DNA of 64,000 nucleotides from Streptomyces exfoliatus (GTDB lineage: Bacteria > Actinomycetota > Actinomycetes > Streptomycetales > Streptomycetaceae), in contig NZ_JNZP01000017.1 in NCBI RefSeq assembly GCF_000725545.1, positions 124,001-188,000 on the forward strand. Reading direction: 5' to 3'. The notes below the pieces were generated by a model. The model did no database searches. It had not been told where the DNA came from and saw only the letters and a program-made list of their open reading frames with translations. Below are positions 25,352 through 33,483 of the stretch, one piece after another; positions within the stretch are counted from its first letter, which is position 1; each line of letters begins with the position of its first letter. Made by a program: the position numbers and the translations under genes.

Positions 25352-27922
25352 TCAGAACATGCTGAGGAGTTGTTCCACGGTGGGTTCCCCCGCGCCTTCG
25401 CCGTCCGGCAGGGCCAGTTCGAACCAGACGGTCTTGCCGCGCGGGGTGCGCCGCGAGCCCCAGGAGGAGCTGAGCAGTCCCACCAGCTGGAGGCCGCGCC
25501 CGCCCTCGTCGGTGTCCTTGGCGCGGCGGCGCCGCGGCTGGACCAGACCGGCGTCCCAGACCTCGCAGACGAGGGTGCGGTCGCGGAGCAGCCGCAGCCG
25601 GATCTCTCCCTCGCCGTAGCGCAGCGCGTTGGTGACGAGCTCGCTGACGAGGAGTTCGACGGTGTCGACGAGGGGTTCGAGGTCCCAGGCCTTGAGCTGG
25701 GTGCGGGCGAGTTCCCGCGCCCTGCCGACCGACCGGGGTTCCCTGGGGAGCCGCCAGTCGCCGACCGCCTCGGTGGGCAGGCCCTGGATCCTGGCCATGA
25801 GGAGGGCGATGTCGTCCTCGCCGTGTCCGGTCTCCAAGGTGTTGAGGACCCGGTCGCAGACGTCCTCCAGGGGGCGGGCGGGGTCGGTGAGGGCGCGCCG
25901 GAAGGCGCTCAGGCCCTCGTCGAGGGGGTGGTCGCGGGATTCGACGAGCCCGTCGGTGTAGAGGGCGAGGAGGGCGCCTTCCGGCAGTTCGACCTCGACC
26001 TCCTCGAAGGGCTCGCCGCCGACGCCGAGCGGCATCCCGGGGGGTACGTCGAGCAGCCTGGCCGCCTCGCCGGGTTCGACGAGCACCGGCGGGAGGTGCC
26101 CGGCGTTGGCGAAGGTGCAGCGGCGGGTGACCGGGTCGTAGACGGCGTAGACGCAGGTGGCGAGGTAGACCTCGGAGAGTTCGGGGCCGCGGGACTTGTG
26201 GGTGCGGGACTGCTGGGCGCCGATGGGCGCGCCGAGGCCGCGGGCGATCTCGTCGAGGTGGGAGAGGACCTCGGCCGGTTCCAGGTCGAGCTGGGCGAGG
26301 GTGCGGACGGCGGTGCGGAGTTCGCCCATGGCGACGGCGGCGCGCAGGCCCCGGCCCATGACGTCCCCGATGACGAGGGCGGTGCGGTGGCCGGGGAGTT
26401 CGATGACGTCGAACCAGTCCCCGCCGACCTCGGTGGCGGTGGTACCGGGGAGGTAGCGGCAGGCGATGTCGAGCCCGGCCGCCTCGGGGTCGCCGGGCGG
26501 GAGCAGGCTGCGCTGGAGGATCAGGGCGCGCTCGTGCTCGCGGCGGTAGAGGCGCGCGTTGTCGATGCAGACGGCGGCGCGGGCGGCGAGTTCGACGGCG
26601 AGGGCCCGGTCGCGCTCCCCGAAGGGTTCGCTGCCCTTGGTGCGGGAGAACTGGACGAGGCCGACGACGATGTCGTGGGCGACCATCGGGACGACCAGGG
26701 TGGACTGGACGATGTCGCCGTCGGCGCCCGGCACGGTCCGGAGGCGGCTGGTGCGCAGGGCGCCCGCGCACGGCGAGTTGAAGGGGTAGCGGTGGACGGC
26801 GCCGACCTCGATGGGTTCGGGTCCGCAACAGCCGCGGTCCTGGTCGTGCCGTCCGTCGGTTCTGAGGGGGGTGTCGGAGACGGCGCTGGCGACGGCGACC
26901 CTGCGGAGTTCGGCGCTGCCGGCCCCGTAGCCGACGTCGTGGGAGCTTCCCCACCGGCCTGGCGGTGCCTCGTCGCCGGTCAGCAGGCCCTGGTAGAGGT
27001 CGACGGAGGCCAGGTCACAGAAGCCGGGGACGGCGACGTCGAGCAGTTCGCGGGCGGTGGCCTCCAGGTCGAGGGAGTTGCCGATGCGGGCGCCGGCCTC
27101 GTTGAGGAGGGCCAGGTTGCGGCGGGCGCTGGCCGCTTCCCTGGCCGCGTTGTGGCGGCGGGTGACGTCGATGCCGAGCCCGGCCACGCCGATGGGGCGG
27201 CCGGATCCGCTGTGCACCCGGTAGAGGTTGATGGACCAGTGGCGGCGGTCCCTGGCTCCGGGGGCGGCGCCGACGATCTCGAAGTCGGTGACGGCCTCGC
27301 CCGTCTCCAGGACGCTGCGGAGGGCGGCGGTCATCCGGTCGGCCTCGGACCGGTTGAGGTAGTCGTGGACGGTCCGGCCGCGGTGGTCCTCGGCGGAGCC
27401 GCCGAAGACGGTGGCGAAGCGGCGGTTGGCCCGCTTCACGGTGAGGTCGGTGCCGAAGAGGAGAAAGCCGAAGGGGGATTGGCCGAATATCGCCTGGGAG
27501 GCGGCGAGGTCGGTCTCGATACGGCGGAGGGCGCGGACGTCGACGACTATGCAGAGCGCGGCCCGTTCCCCGGACTGGGTCTCGCTGGGCATGACGTACA
27601 TCTCGGCGATGCCGTGGGGCCGGTCGTCGCCGGGCATCCGGAAGGGGACGAGGCCTGTCCACTCCTTGCCGTCGAGGATCTCCCTGACCCGCCGGTGGCC
27701 GCGCTCGCGCAGGTCGGCGGGCATGAAGGCCTCCACGGGGTCCTTGCCCCTGGCCTCCTCGGCGGTGACCCCGAAGAGGTCCACGGCCCGTCGGCTCCAC
27801 TGCTCGACGAGGCCGTCGGGCCCGATCGAGAAGGAGGCCACCCGGATGTAGTCATAGATGGAGCCGGGCGGGCTGCTCTGCCACATGACGCCGCCACTCG
27901 CCGTCTCAGGTATCTCGCTCAC
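25352..27922 (-). CDS. PAS-PAS-GAF-SpoIIE phosphatase-ATPase signalling protein
   Basis: 856 residues from GTG 27922 (GGAGGGG upstream). Domains in order: PAS (about 20-130; SFSIGPDGLVEQWSRRAVDLFG), PAS (about 135-255), GAF (about 265-450), a PP2C/SpoIIE serine phosphatase (about 470-690; VGGDWFDVIEL, GDVMGRG, FANAGHLPP, ALYTDGLVE) and a C-terminal RsbW-like ATPase (about 710-850; LVSELVTNALRYGEG, DEGGRGLQLV). Such proteins dephosphorylate anti-sigma antagonists and may also phosphorylate or bind sigma partners. It has no membrane segment. The small ATPase gene just upstream (28067-28489) has a nearly matching C-terminal domain. The signal it senses is unknown. Confidence 0.92.
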   Translation of the reverse strand: MSEIPETASGGVMWQSSPPGSIYDYIRVASFSIGPDGLVEQWSRRAVDLFGVTAEEARGKDPVEAFMPADLRERGHRRVREILDGKEWTGLVPFRMPGDDRPHGIAEMYVMPSETQSGERAALCIVVDVRALRRIETDLAASQAIFGQSPFGFLLFGTDLTVKRANRRFATVFGGSAEDHRGRTVHDYLNRSEADRMTAALRSVLETGEAVTDFEIVGAAPGARDRRHWSINLYRVHSGSGRPIGVAGLGIDVTRRHNAAREAASARRNLALLNEAGARIGNSLDLEATARELLDVAVPGFCDLASVDLYQGLLTGDEAPPGRWGSSHDVGYGAGSAELRRVAVASAVSDTPLRTDGRHDQDRGCCGPEPIEVGAVHRYPFNSPCAGALRTSRLRTVPGADGDIVQSTLVVPMVAHDIVVGLVQFSRTKGSEPFGERDRALAVELAARAAVCIDNARLYRREHERALILQRSLLPPGDPEAAGLDIACRYLPGTTATEVGGDWFDVIELPGHRTALVIGDVMGRGLRAAVAMGELRTAVRTLAQLDLEPAEVLSHLDEIARGLGAPIGAQQSRTHKSRGPELSEVYLATCVYAVYDPVTRRCTFANAGHLPPVLVEPGEAARLLDVPPGMPLGVGGEPFEEVEVELPEGALLALYTDGLVESRDHPLDEGLSAFRRALTDPARPLEDVCDRVLNTLETGHGEDDIALLMARIQGLPTEAVGDWRLPREPRSVGRARELARTQLKAWDLEPLVDTVELLVSELVTNALRYGEGEIRLRLLRDRTLVCEVWDAGLVQPRRRRAKDTDEGGRGLQLVGLLSSSWGSRRTPRGKTVWFELALPDGEGAGEPTVEQLLSMF

Positions 27923-28066
27923 GCGACCGTCCCCTCCAGCTCACCGCACCGGACCGGCCATGCCCGAAGTATTCAATACAGCGGGCCCCGACGGCACGAC
28001 GTTCACGATCACAGGGTGGTCTCGTTCGCCTCGTGCCGAGTGTCCGTGATCGTTGTCCCTCCCTGT

Positions 28067-28489
28067 TTACTCACCAGGCAGAGCCAGCTCGAACCATACG
28101 GTTTTGCCGGTCCTTCCCTTGCGGGTCCCCCAGCGTCGCGCGGAACAGGCCACGAGACCGAGGCCTCGGCCGCCTTCGTCGTCGGGTCCGGGGGCGCGTT
28201 CGGTCGGCGGATCCGGAAGCGGATCGGAAACCTCCACGAGCAGGGCGGGCGGGTGTGCCGGGTCGGCGTCGTCCAGGCGCGGGCGGACCAGCCGGACGCC
28301 GATCGGGCCGGAGGCGTACCGCAGGGAGTTGGTCACCAGCTCGCTGACCAGCAGGACGGTCACATCGCCGAGGGCCGCGTCGAGTTCCCAGGCCCGCAGG
28401 GTCTCGCGCACGGCATGGCGGGCCGTGCGCACGGCGTTCGCCTCCGCCGGGAAGTTCCACTCGGCGCGGTAGCCGTCGGTGTCGATCAC
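28067..28489 (-). CDS. RsbW/SpoIIAB-like ATP-binding regulatory protein
   Basis: 140 residues from GTG 28489. Consists of a single HATPase_c_2 domain: N-box LLVSELVTNSLRYA, G-box GGRGLGLVA, and a C-terminus (TGKTVWFELALP) almost the same as that of the large protein at 25352-27922. These proteins usually bind sigma factors or antagonists in a partner-switching pathway. No sigma factor or antagonist gene is adjacent. It lies 144 bp upstream of the large protein on the same strand. Confidence 0.88.
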   Translation of the reverse strand: MIDTDGYRAEWNFPAEANAVRTARHAVRETLRAWELDAALGDVTVLLVSELVTNSLRYASGPIGVRLVRPRLDDADPAHPPALLVEVSDPLPDPPTERAPGPDDEGGRGLGLVACSARRWGTRKGRTGKTVWFELALPGE

Positions 28490-28684
28490 ACCCGATCACT
28501 TCCCCAGCCGTACGTCAGCAGGAAGGCACACGTCCTCTTTCAACGAGTCAATCAGGACATACCCGATAAATGGGGCGTGATATCGCGCTGGGCGCAGCAG
28601 CGGGCGCACGGTGGCACGAACGGCGTAGAGAGACGCCGCCGCGCGCTCCGGTGAGCCGAGAGGAGACCCCGGCCCGACGCACGC

Positions 28685-29086
28685 TCACGCCAGTTGGCCG
28701 GCGGCCTTGAGGTCGTCGAAGAGCAGCTGGTCGACCGGTGGGACCGAGGGGCGGTCCGCGTACGAGAACCAGGCCATCTCCTCGATCTCGGCGCTCACCG
28801 CCAACGTCCCGTGATAGTCGGCGGTGTAGCAGCTCATGCGCACCACGGCGCCGCCGGGCAGATCGGGCACCTCGGCCTCGTACGTACCGACGTGCACCGC
28901 GCTGTCCGGGTCGAGGAGCACGGTCAGCTCCTCCTTGATCTCACGGAGCAGGGTCTCCAGGTCGGTCTCCGCGCCCTCCCGCTTGCCGCCGGGGATGTAG
29001 AAGACGTCCTTCCCCCGGGGCCTGGCGCAGAGGATCCTGCCGTTCTCCACCCGCACCCACGCCACCGTGTCGATCAGAATCGTCAT
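28685..29086 (-). CDS. NUDIX hydrolase
   Basis: 133 residues from ATG 29086, with AAGGCGGAG upstream; the longer version to 29182 would overlap the PadR gene. The Nudix box G-x5-E-x7-REIKEEL is complete except that Thr replaces the usual Gly after the last glutamate pair. Such enzymes hydrolyse nucleoside diphosphates linked to another group; the substrate cannot be told. It lies 59 bp downstream of the PadR regulator on the same strand and may be cotranscribed with it. Confidence 0.9.
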   Translation of the reverse strand: MTILIDTVAWVRVENGRILCARPRGKDVFYIPGGKREGAETDLETLLREIKEELTVLLDPDSAVHVGTYEAEVPDLPGGAVVRMSCYTADYHGTLAVSAEIEEMAWFSYADRPSVPPVDQLLFDDLKAAGQLA

Positions 29087-29145
29087 CACTCCGCCTTCGC
29101 CGTCCGGAACCCTCGTCAGGCAGGACCCTAGCGAGACGACCTCCG

Positions 29146-29724
29146 TCAGCCCTCCAGGCTTCCGATCGCCTCGGCCAGCCACTTCTTCTCCTCGGTGCCG
29201 GTGGCGCGGGCGATGCGCAGCATGCCCTGGCGGAAGAGGTCCGGTGCCTGCTCAGCCCGCACCGGCTCGCCGTCGCGGTAGAAGAAGCTCGCCGGAGTGT
29301 CGAGGAAGGCCTGCCGGCGGCGGAGGACCGCGGCCTGCTCCGCCCGGTCGGGGAGGTGCCGCAGGAACGAGAGCACCGTGAAGAAGCGCTGGCCGTCGGT
29401 GATTTCGACGTCCTTGGGGTGCCGGAGCCGGGCATGCAGGTCGGCGCGGCCCGCGTCGGTGAGGGACAGGATCCGCCGGGGTGCCGCCCCGCTGCCCGGC
29501 TCGGTGCGCTGCTCGATCAGACCCGCCTTCACCAGTCGGGTGATGGCCGGGTAGAGCGCGCCGTCACTGACTGGGCGGATGTGGCCACTGAGGCCCTGGA
29601 TGCGGGCCTTCAGCTCGTAGCCGTGCAAGGGCTCCTCGTGGAGGAAACCCAGAATCGACAGCTCCAGCACGCGCCGACCGCCTTCCCGCACCTGTCCGGA
29701 TGTTTGCCGGCCCCGTGCAGTCAT
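29146..29724 (-). CDS. PadR family transcriptional regulator
   Basis: 192 residues from ATG 29724 (AGAGGTAGC upstream). The N-terminal winged helix is recognisable (LELSILGFLHEEPLHGYELK, DGALYPAITRLVKAGLIE), followed by the PadR_C-type helical dimerisation domain. It is divergent from a MATE efflux gene, and a 43-bp imperfect palindrome (29729-29771) fills the gap. PadR proteins usually repress an adjacent efflux or detoxification gene and release DNA on ligand binding, so this regulator most probably controls the pump and itself. Confidence 0.92.
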   Translation of the reverse strand: MTARGRQTSGQVREGGRRVLELSILGFLHEEPLHGYELKARIQGLSGHIRPVSDGALYPAITRLVKAGLIEQRTEPGSGAAPRRILSLTDAGRADLHARLRHPKDVEITDGQRFFTVLSFLRHLPDRAEQAAVLRRRQAFLDTPASFFYRDGEPVRAEQAPDLFRQGMLRIARATGTEEKKWLAEAIGSLEG

Positions 29725-29728
29725 GCTA

Positions 29729-29771
29729 CCTCTTTTCGCTGCACCTCGATTCGAGGTACAGCGAAAAGAGG
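29729..29771. promoter_or_regulatory. 43-bp palindromic operator between padR and MATE genes
   Basis: The left arm CCTCTTTTCGCTG (29729-29741) is exactly complementary to CAGCGAAAAGAGG (29759-29771). Inside, ACCTCGA (29743-29749) pairs with TCGAGGT (29751-29757) around a single central T. The only mismatch is 29742/29758. It occupies most of the 58-bp divergent gap, so bound repressor would block both genes. Confidence 0.8.
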
Positions 29772-29782
29772 GGGCGCGCGTC

Positions 29783-31198
29783 ATGAAGCCAGGGCCCATG
29801 AAGTCAGGGGGCGCGAAGTCCGGGGGCGTGGAGGCGACAGACCACCGGCGCACGCTGGTGTCGCTGGCGTATCCGGTCTACTTCGAACTGCTCGCGGGCG
29901 TCACGGCCGGGATCATCAACATGGTCTGGGTGGCGAGGCTCGGCGGGGCGGCCGTGGCCGCGGTGGCCGCCGCCACCAGCCTGGAGAACCTGCTGCTCGG
30001 CGTCATCCTCGTCGCCGGCTCCGGCACGACCGTCCTGGTCGCGCGGGCCAGGGGCGCGGAGGATCCGGCGGCGATGCGCTCCGCCGTGCGCGGCGGCTGG
30101 GCTCTGTGGGCGATCGTCACACCCGTCGTCGCCGTGGGCGGGTTCCTGTGCCGTGAGCCGCTCGCCCGACTCGTGCTCGGTGGCGGCGAGGACGGCTCGG
30201 CACTCCTGGCCACCGGCTACCTCTCGATCGCGCTGCCGGGAATCGCGGTGTTCTTCGCGACCAACGTCATCGACGGCATCCTCAAAGGCGCGGGCGACAC
30301 CCGTACCCCGATGAGGCTCGCCCTGCTCGCCAACGGGCTGATCCTCGTACTGGATCCCCTGTTCATCCTCGGGCTGGGCCTCGGGGTCCGCGGGGCCGCG
30401 ATCGCCACGGTGCTGGGCCGGACGGTCGCCCTCGTCTGCGGTCTCATGGCACTGCGCCGCGACGCCGTCCTCCGTCAGGCGGCCGGGGCGGCCCTGAACG
30501 GGGGCGGGTCGTCGAGTGCCGATGCCCGCAGGGTCGCGGCAACGGGGGTCCCCATGTCGGCCGATTTCGTCGTGCGGATGACCGGCGCACTCGCCCTGGT
30601 GGCCGTCGTCGCCCGGATCGGCGTCGCGGAAGTCGCCGCCTACGGGATCGCGACCAAGGCGATGTACGTCGCGACCATGAGCTTCTACGCGGTACGGCAG
30701 GCCGCCTCGATCCGCACCGCCCATCTCCTCGGCTCCGGACGCGACGAGCGATGGGCGATCGGACGGCAGGCACTGCTCCTCGCCGGGGCACTGGGGCTCA
30801 CGGCCGCGCTGACGCTGCTCGCCGCCGGGCCGTGGATCATGCGGGCGTTCGGCGGCGAGGGCGCGGTGGCCGAGGCGGGCACGGTCTACCTGCGATGCCT
30901 GGGGCCGTACCTGGTGATGCTCGCCTGCTTCATCACGCTGGGCGGCGTGTTCGAAGGCAGCGGCGGCAGCGGCGCCCTCGCGCGGATCACCACGTGCGGG
31001 GTGGGGCTTCAACTGGCCCTCGCGTACGGCCTGTCGGGCTCGGGGCTGCCCGGCGTCTGCCTGGCCATGGCGGCGTCCATGGCGCTGCAGTGCGCGGCCG
31101 TCGCCAGGATGTACCGGCGCACGAGACCCCCGACGCATCCTGGCGCCGGGGGCCGAGCGGCTCAGAGGGCGGGGCTGCCGATGTACTCGACCGAGTAG
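29783..31198 (+). CDS. MATE family multidrug efflux transporter
   Basis: Cation-coupled drug exporter of the inner membrane; 471 residues from ATG 29783 with GAGGGGG upstream, alternative ATG 29798. About 12 membrane segments and the duplicated MatE halves (LVSLAYPVYFELLAGVTAGI; ATGVPMSADFVVRMTGALAL), with the usual KGAGDTRTPM segment in the first half. It is divergent from a PadR regulator over a 43-bp palindrome. Its 3' end overlaps the antisense SPOR-like gene by 37 bp. The exported compound is unknown. Confidence 0.93.
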   Translation: MKPGPMKSGGAKSGGVEATDHRRTLVSLAYPVYFELLAGVTAGIINMVWVARLGGAAVAAVAAATSLENLLLGVILVAGSGTTVLVARARGAEDPAAMRSAVRGGWALWAIVTPVVAVGGFLCREPLARLVLGGGEDGSALLATGYLSIALPGIAVFFATNVIDGILKGAGDTRTPMRLALLANGLILVLDPLFILGLGLGVRGAAIATVLGRTVALVCGLMALRRDAVLRQAAGAALNGGGSSSADARRVAATGVPMSADFVVRMTGALALVAVVARIGVAEVAAYGIATKAMYVATMSFYAVRQAASIRTAHLLGSGRDERWAIGRQALLLAGALGLTAALTLLAAGPWIMRAFGGEGAVAEAGTVYLRCLGPYLVMLACFITLGGVFEGSGGSGALARITTCGVGLQLALAYGLSGSGLPGVCLAMAASMALQCAAVARMYRRTRPPTHPGAGGRAAQRAGLPMYSTE

Positions 31199-31341
31199 AG
31201 CTGCTTGTGGCCGCGGTCGTCGAGACTGTCCGCGATCCTCTGCGCTTCGTCCTTCGTCGCGTACCGGCCCACCCGGTAGCGGTTGCCGTTGTCGTCCTGC
31301 CGAATGACGACCCAGACGAGGACGGGACCACTGTCGGCCAT
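31162..31341 (-). CDS. Short SPOR-like protein (59 residues)
   Basis: A 59-residue gene from ATG 31341 with a strong ribosome site (GGAGGGAGAAG). Read directly from the sequence: it begins MADSGPVLVWVVIRQDDNGN and continues with RVGRYATKDEAQRIADSL, a pattern like one half of a SPOR/sporulation-related repeat. No signal peptide; cytoplasmic. Its 3' end overlaps the MATE gene on the opposite strand by 37 bp. Small SPOR-type proteins are common in Streptomyces; function not established. Confidence 0.75.
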   Translation of the reverse strand: MADSGPVLVWVVIRQDDNGNRYRVGRYATKDEAQRIADSLDDRGHKQLYSVEYIGSPAL

Positions 31342-31496
31342 CAGGCTTCTCCCTCCGCCGGTCCGGGCACCGTCAAGGATCTCCGGGAAACCGCAATCCG
31401 CATATGCCCGAGCTTACGCCTGACCTTCACACAGCGGATACGCAATTGCACAAAGAGATACGGATCGGCCGGGAACCGACGGAGGGAGGCCGAAGG

Positions 31497-33257
31497 TCAC
31501 ACCCCGGGAGCCGTCCCCTGAGTCCCGGCGGGAGCCGCCGCGGTGGCCGCCGTGGGCACGGTCGGCACCGGCATGAGGACGGGAGCGCCCGCGCTCTGGG
31601 GGCCCTTGCGGCAGACGTCCCCGCACGTCGCGTCGAGCGAGCAGCAGAGGGAGCAGACGGGGCCGGACCGCACCGGGCAGTCGGCGATGTCGGGCAGCTC
31701 GTAGGCCGTCTCGCACTCGGCACAGAGGTGGGTCGACCGCTCGTCGACGGCCGCCGCCCCCGGGCCGTTCACCGTGTTGGGACGGGCCAGGTAGTAACGG
31801 CCCTTGGTCGCCCAGGCGATCAGGGGGCAGAGGACGACGGCGAGACCGGCCGCGATGAAGGTGGAGAAGGCCTGGGCGTACGTGCCGAAGAGGCCGAAGA
31901 ACGCGAGGATCGAGACGACCGAGGCGATGACCATGGCGCCGAAGCCGGCCGGGTTCACGGCGTACAGATAGGCCCGCTTGAACTCGATGTACGGGGGGCT
32001 CCAGCCGGCCCGCTTGTTGATGACCAGGTCGGCGGCGACCGCCGCGATCCAGGCGATGCCGACGTTGGAGTAGAAGCCGAGCAGCTTGTTCAGGGCCGCG
32101 AACATGTTCATCTCCATCAGCGTCAGCGCGATGGCGAGGTTGAGGAAGATGTACCAGACGCGCCCGGGGTGCCGGTGGGTGACGCGGGAGAAGAAGTTCG
32201 ACCAGGACAGCGAGCCGCTGTAGGCGTTGGTGACGTTGATCTTGACCTGGGAGACGATCACGAAGAGCGCGGCGGCGGGCAGGGCGAACGTCCCGAGCCA
32301 GGGCTTGAGGGCCTCGATCTGAGGGGCGATCGGTTCGAGGGCGTGCGTCTTGCCGACGGCCTCCAGGGCGACGAAGGCGAGGAAGGCGCCGCCGAGCTGC
32401 TTGGCGGCCCCGATCACGACCCATCCGGGTCCGGCGGCGAGCACGGCCAGGTTCCACCGGCGCTTGTTCGTCTCCGTCTTCGCGGGCATGAAGCGCAGGT
32501 AGTCGGCCTGCTCGCCGATCTGGGCGATCAGGGAGAGCGCGACGCCCGTGCCGAGGCCGAACCCGATCCACGAGAAGCCCGCCCCGGCGCCCTCCGTACC
32601 GCCGAAGGAGGCGAAGGCGCCCCAGGCGTCGGGGGCCTCGAAGGCCAGGACGACGAAGGGCAGCACCATGCCGACGATCCAGATCGGCTGGGTCCAGGCC
32701 TGGACCTTGGCCAGGGCGCCCATGCCGCGGAAGACGATCGGGATGACGATCAGGGTGGTGATCAGATAGCCGATCTCGACCGGCAGGCCCACCGCCTGGT
32801 GCATGGCCTGGGCCATGATCGAGCCTTCGAGCGCGAAGAAGATGAAGGTGAAGGAGGCGTAGATGAGGGAGGTGAGGGTCGAGCCGAAGTAGCCGAAGCC
32901 GGCGCCGCGGGTGATCAGGTCCATGTCCAGGCCGTACGTGGCGCACGCCCGGGCGATGGGTATCCCGGTGAGGAAGATGAGCGTGGCGGCCGTGAGGATC
33001 GAGGCGAGTCCGCTGCCGAAGCCGTAGGTGAAGACGATCGAGGCGCCGATCGCGAAGTCGGCGAGGTAGGCGATGCCGCCGAGGGCTGTTCCGGCCACGG
33101 TCGCGGGCGACCAGCGCCGGAAGGAGTGGGGGGCGTAGCGCAGCGAGTAGTCCTCGCGGCTCTCGTCGGCGGCCAGCTTGGCGTAGCTGCGGCGGGGACC
33201 GGGAGGCGGCGCCACCGCGCCGGGCTCCGAGGTGGGGGTGGTGACGGTGTCCGTCAT
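31497..33257 (-). CDS. NCS1 purine/cytosine permease-like transporter with Cys-rich tail
   Basis: 586 residues from ATG 33257. Twelve or so membrane segments of the NCS1 (cytosine/purine/hydantoin) family, with signature stretches such as YGLDMDLITRGAGFGYFGST and NVTNAYSGSLSWSNFFSR. After the last membrane segment comes a cytoplasmic tail with a compact cysteine cluster at about residues 505-550 (CAEC, VCSLCCSLDATCGDVC), likely to bind zinc, then a Pro/Ala-rich end. Normal NCS1 permeases lack this. The GntR regulator upstream on the same strand probably controls it, through the inverted repeat at 33354-33380. Substrate not identifiable. Confidence 0.9.
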   Translation of the reverse strand: MTDTVTTPTSEPGAVAPPPGPRRSYAKLAADESREDYSLRYAPHSFRRWSPATVAGTALGGIAYLADFAIGASIVFTYGFGSGLASILTAATLIFLTGIPIARACATYGLDMDLITRGAGFGYFGSTLTSLIYASFTFIFFALEGSIMAQAMHQAVGLPVEIGYLITTLIVIPIVFRGMGALAKVQAWTQPIWIVGMVLPFVVLAFEAPDAWGAFASFGGTEGAGAGFSWIGFGLGTGVALSLIAQIGEQADYLRFMPAKTETNKRRWNLAVLAAGPGWVVIGAAKQLGGAFLAFVALEAVGKTHALEPIAPQIEALKPWLGTFALPAAALFVIVSQVKINVTNAYSGSLSWSNFFSRVTHRHPGRVWYIFLNLAIALTLMEMNMFAALNKLLGFYSNVGIAWIAAVAADLVINKRAGWSPPYIEFKRAYLYAVNPAGFGAMVIASVVSILAFFGLFGTYAQAFSTFIAAGLAVVLCPLIAWATKGRYYLARPNTVNGPGAAAVDERSTHLCAECETAYELPDIADCPVRSGPVCSLCCSLDATCGDVCRKGPQSAGAPVLMPVPTVPTAATAAAPAGTQGTAPGV

Positions 33258-33353
33258 GAGGGTTCCTGTCGTCCGACCGGATCGCGGGTACGGACGAGGA
33301 AATTAGGGGCCGGTCGTGACGGTCGCCGACGACGGGCGATTGCCGGCCGGTTA

Positions 33354-33380
33354 CGCGAGTTGACACCCCGTTAACTCGCG
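33354..33380. promoter_or_regulatory. 8-11-8 inverted repeat upstream of NCS1 permease gene
   Basis: CGCGAGTT (33354-33361) and AACTCGCG (33373-33380) form a perfect inverted repeat about 100 bp upstream of the permease start at 33257. Position fits an operator for the neighbouring GntR protein; this is inference. Confidence 0.5.
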
Positions 33381-33383
33381 ATG

Positions 33384-33425
33384 ACACCGCCCGGACGACG
33401 ACGTTCGCTGACCGGGCGGGGGTGT
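33384..33425 (-). terminator. Hairpin downstream of gntR
   Basis: ACACC-GCCCGG (33384-33394) pairs with CCGGGC-(GG bulge)-GGTGT (33412-33425). It lies about 60 bp after the stop of the GntR gene, suggesting that the permease downstream has its own promoter. Confidence 0.5.
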
Positions 33426-33483
33426 GGTCACCGGGCGGGGGCGGTCACCTGAACCTCCGCCGACGGCTCCCCGCACCGGCGGT

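Noticed and set aside
24341..28654. Very long plus-strand open frame (over 1400 codons) across the PspA and SpoIIE-type genes
   Set aside because: It is a shadow frame caused by high GC. It has low-complexity Ala/Gly/Arg/Glu composition and overlaps well-recognised genes in other frames.
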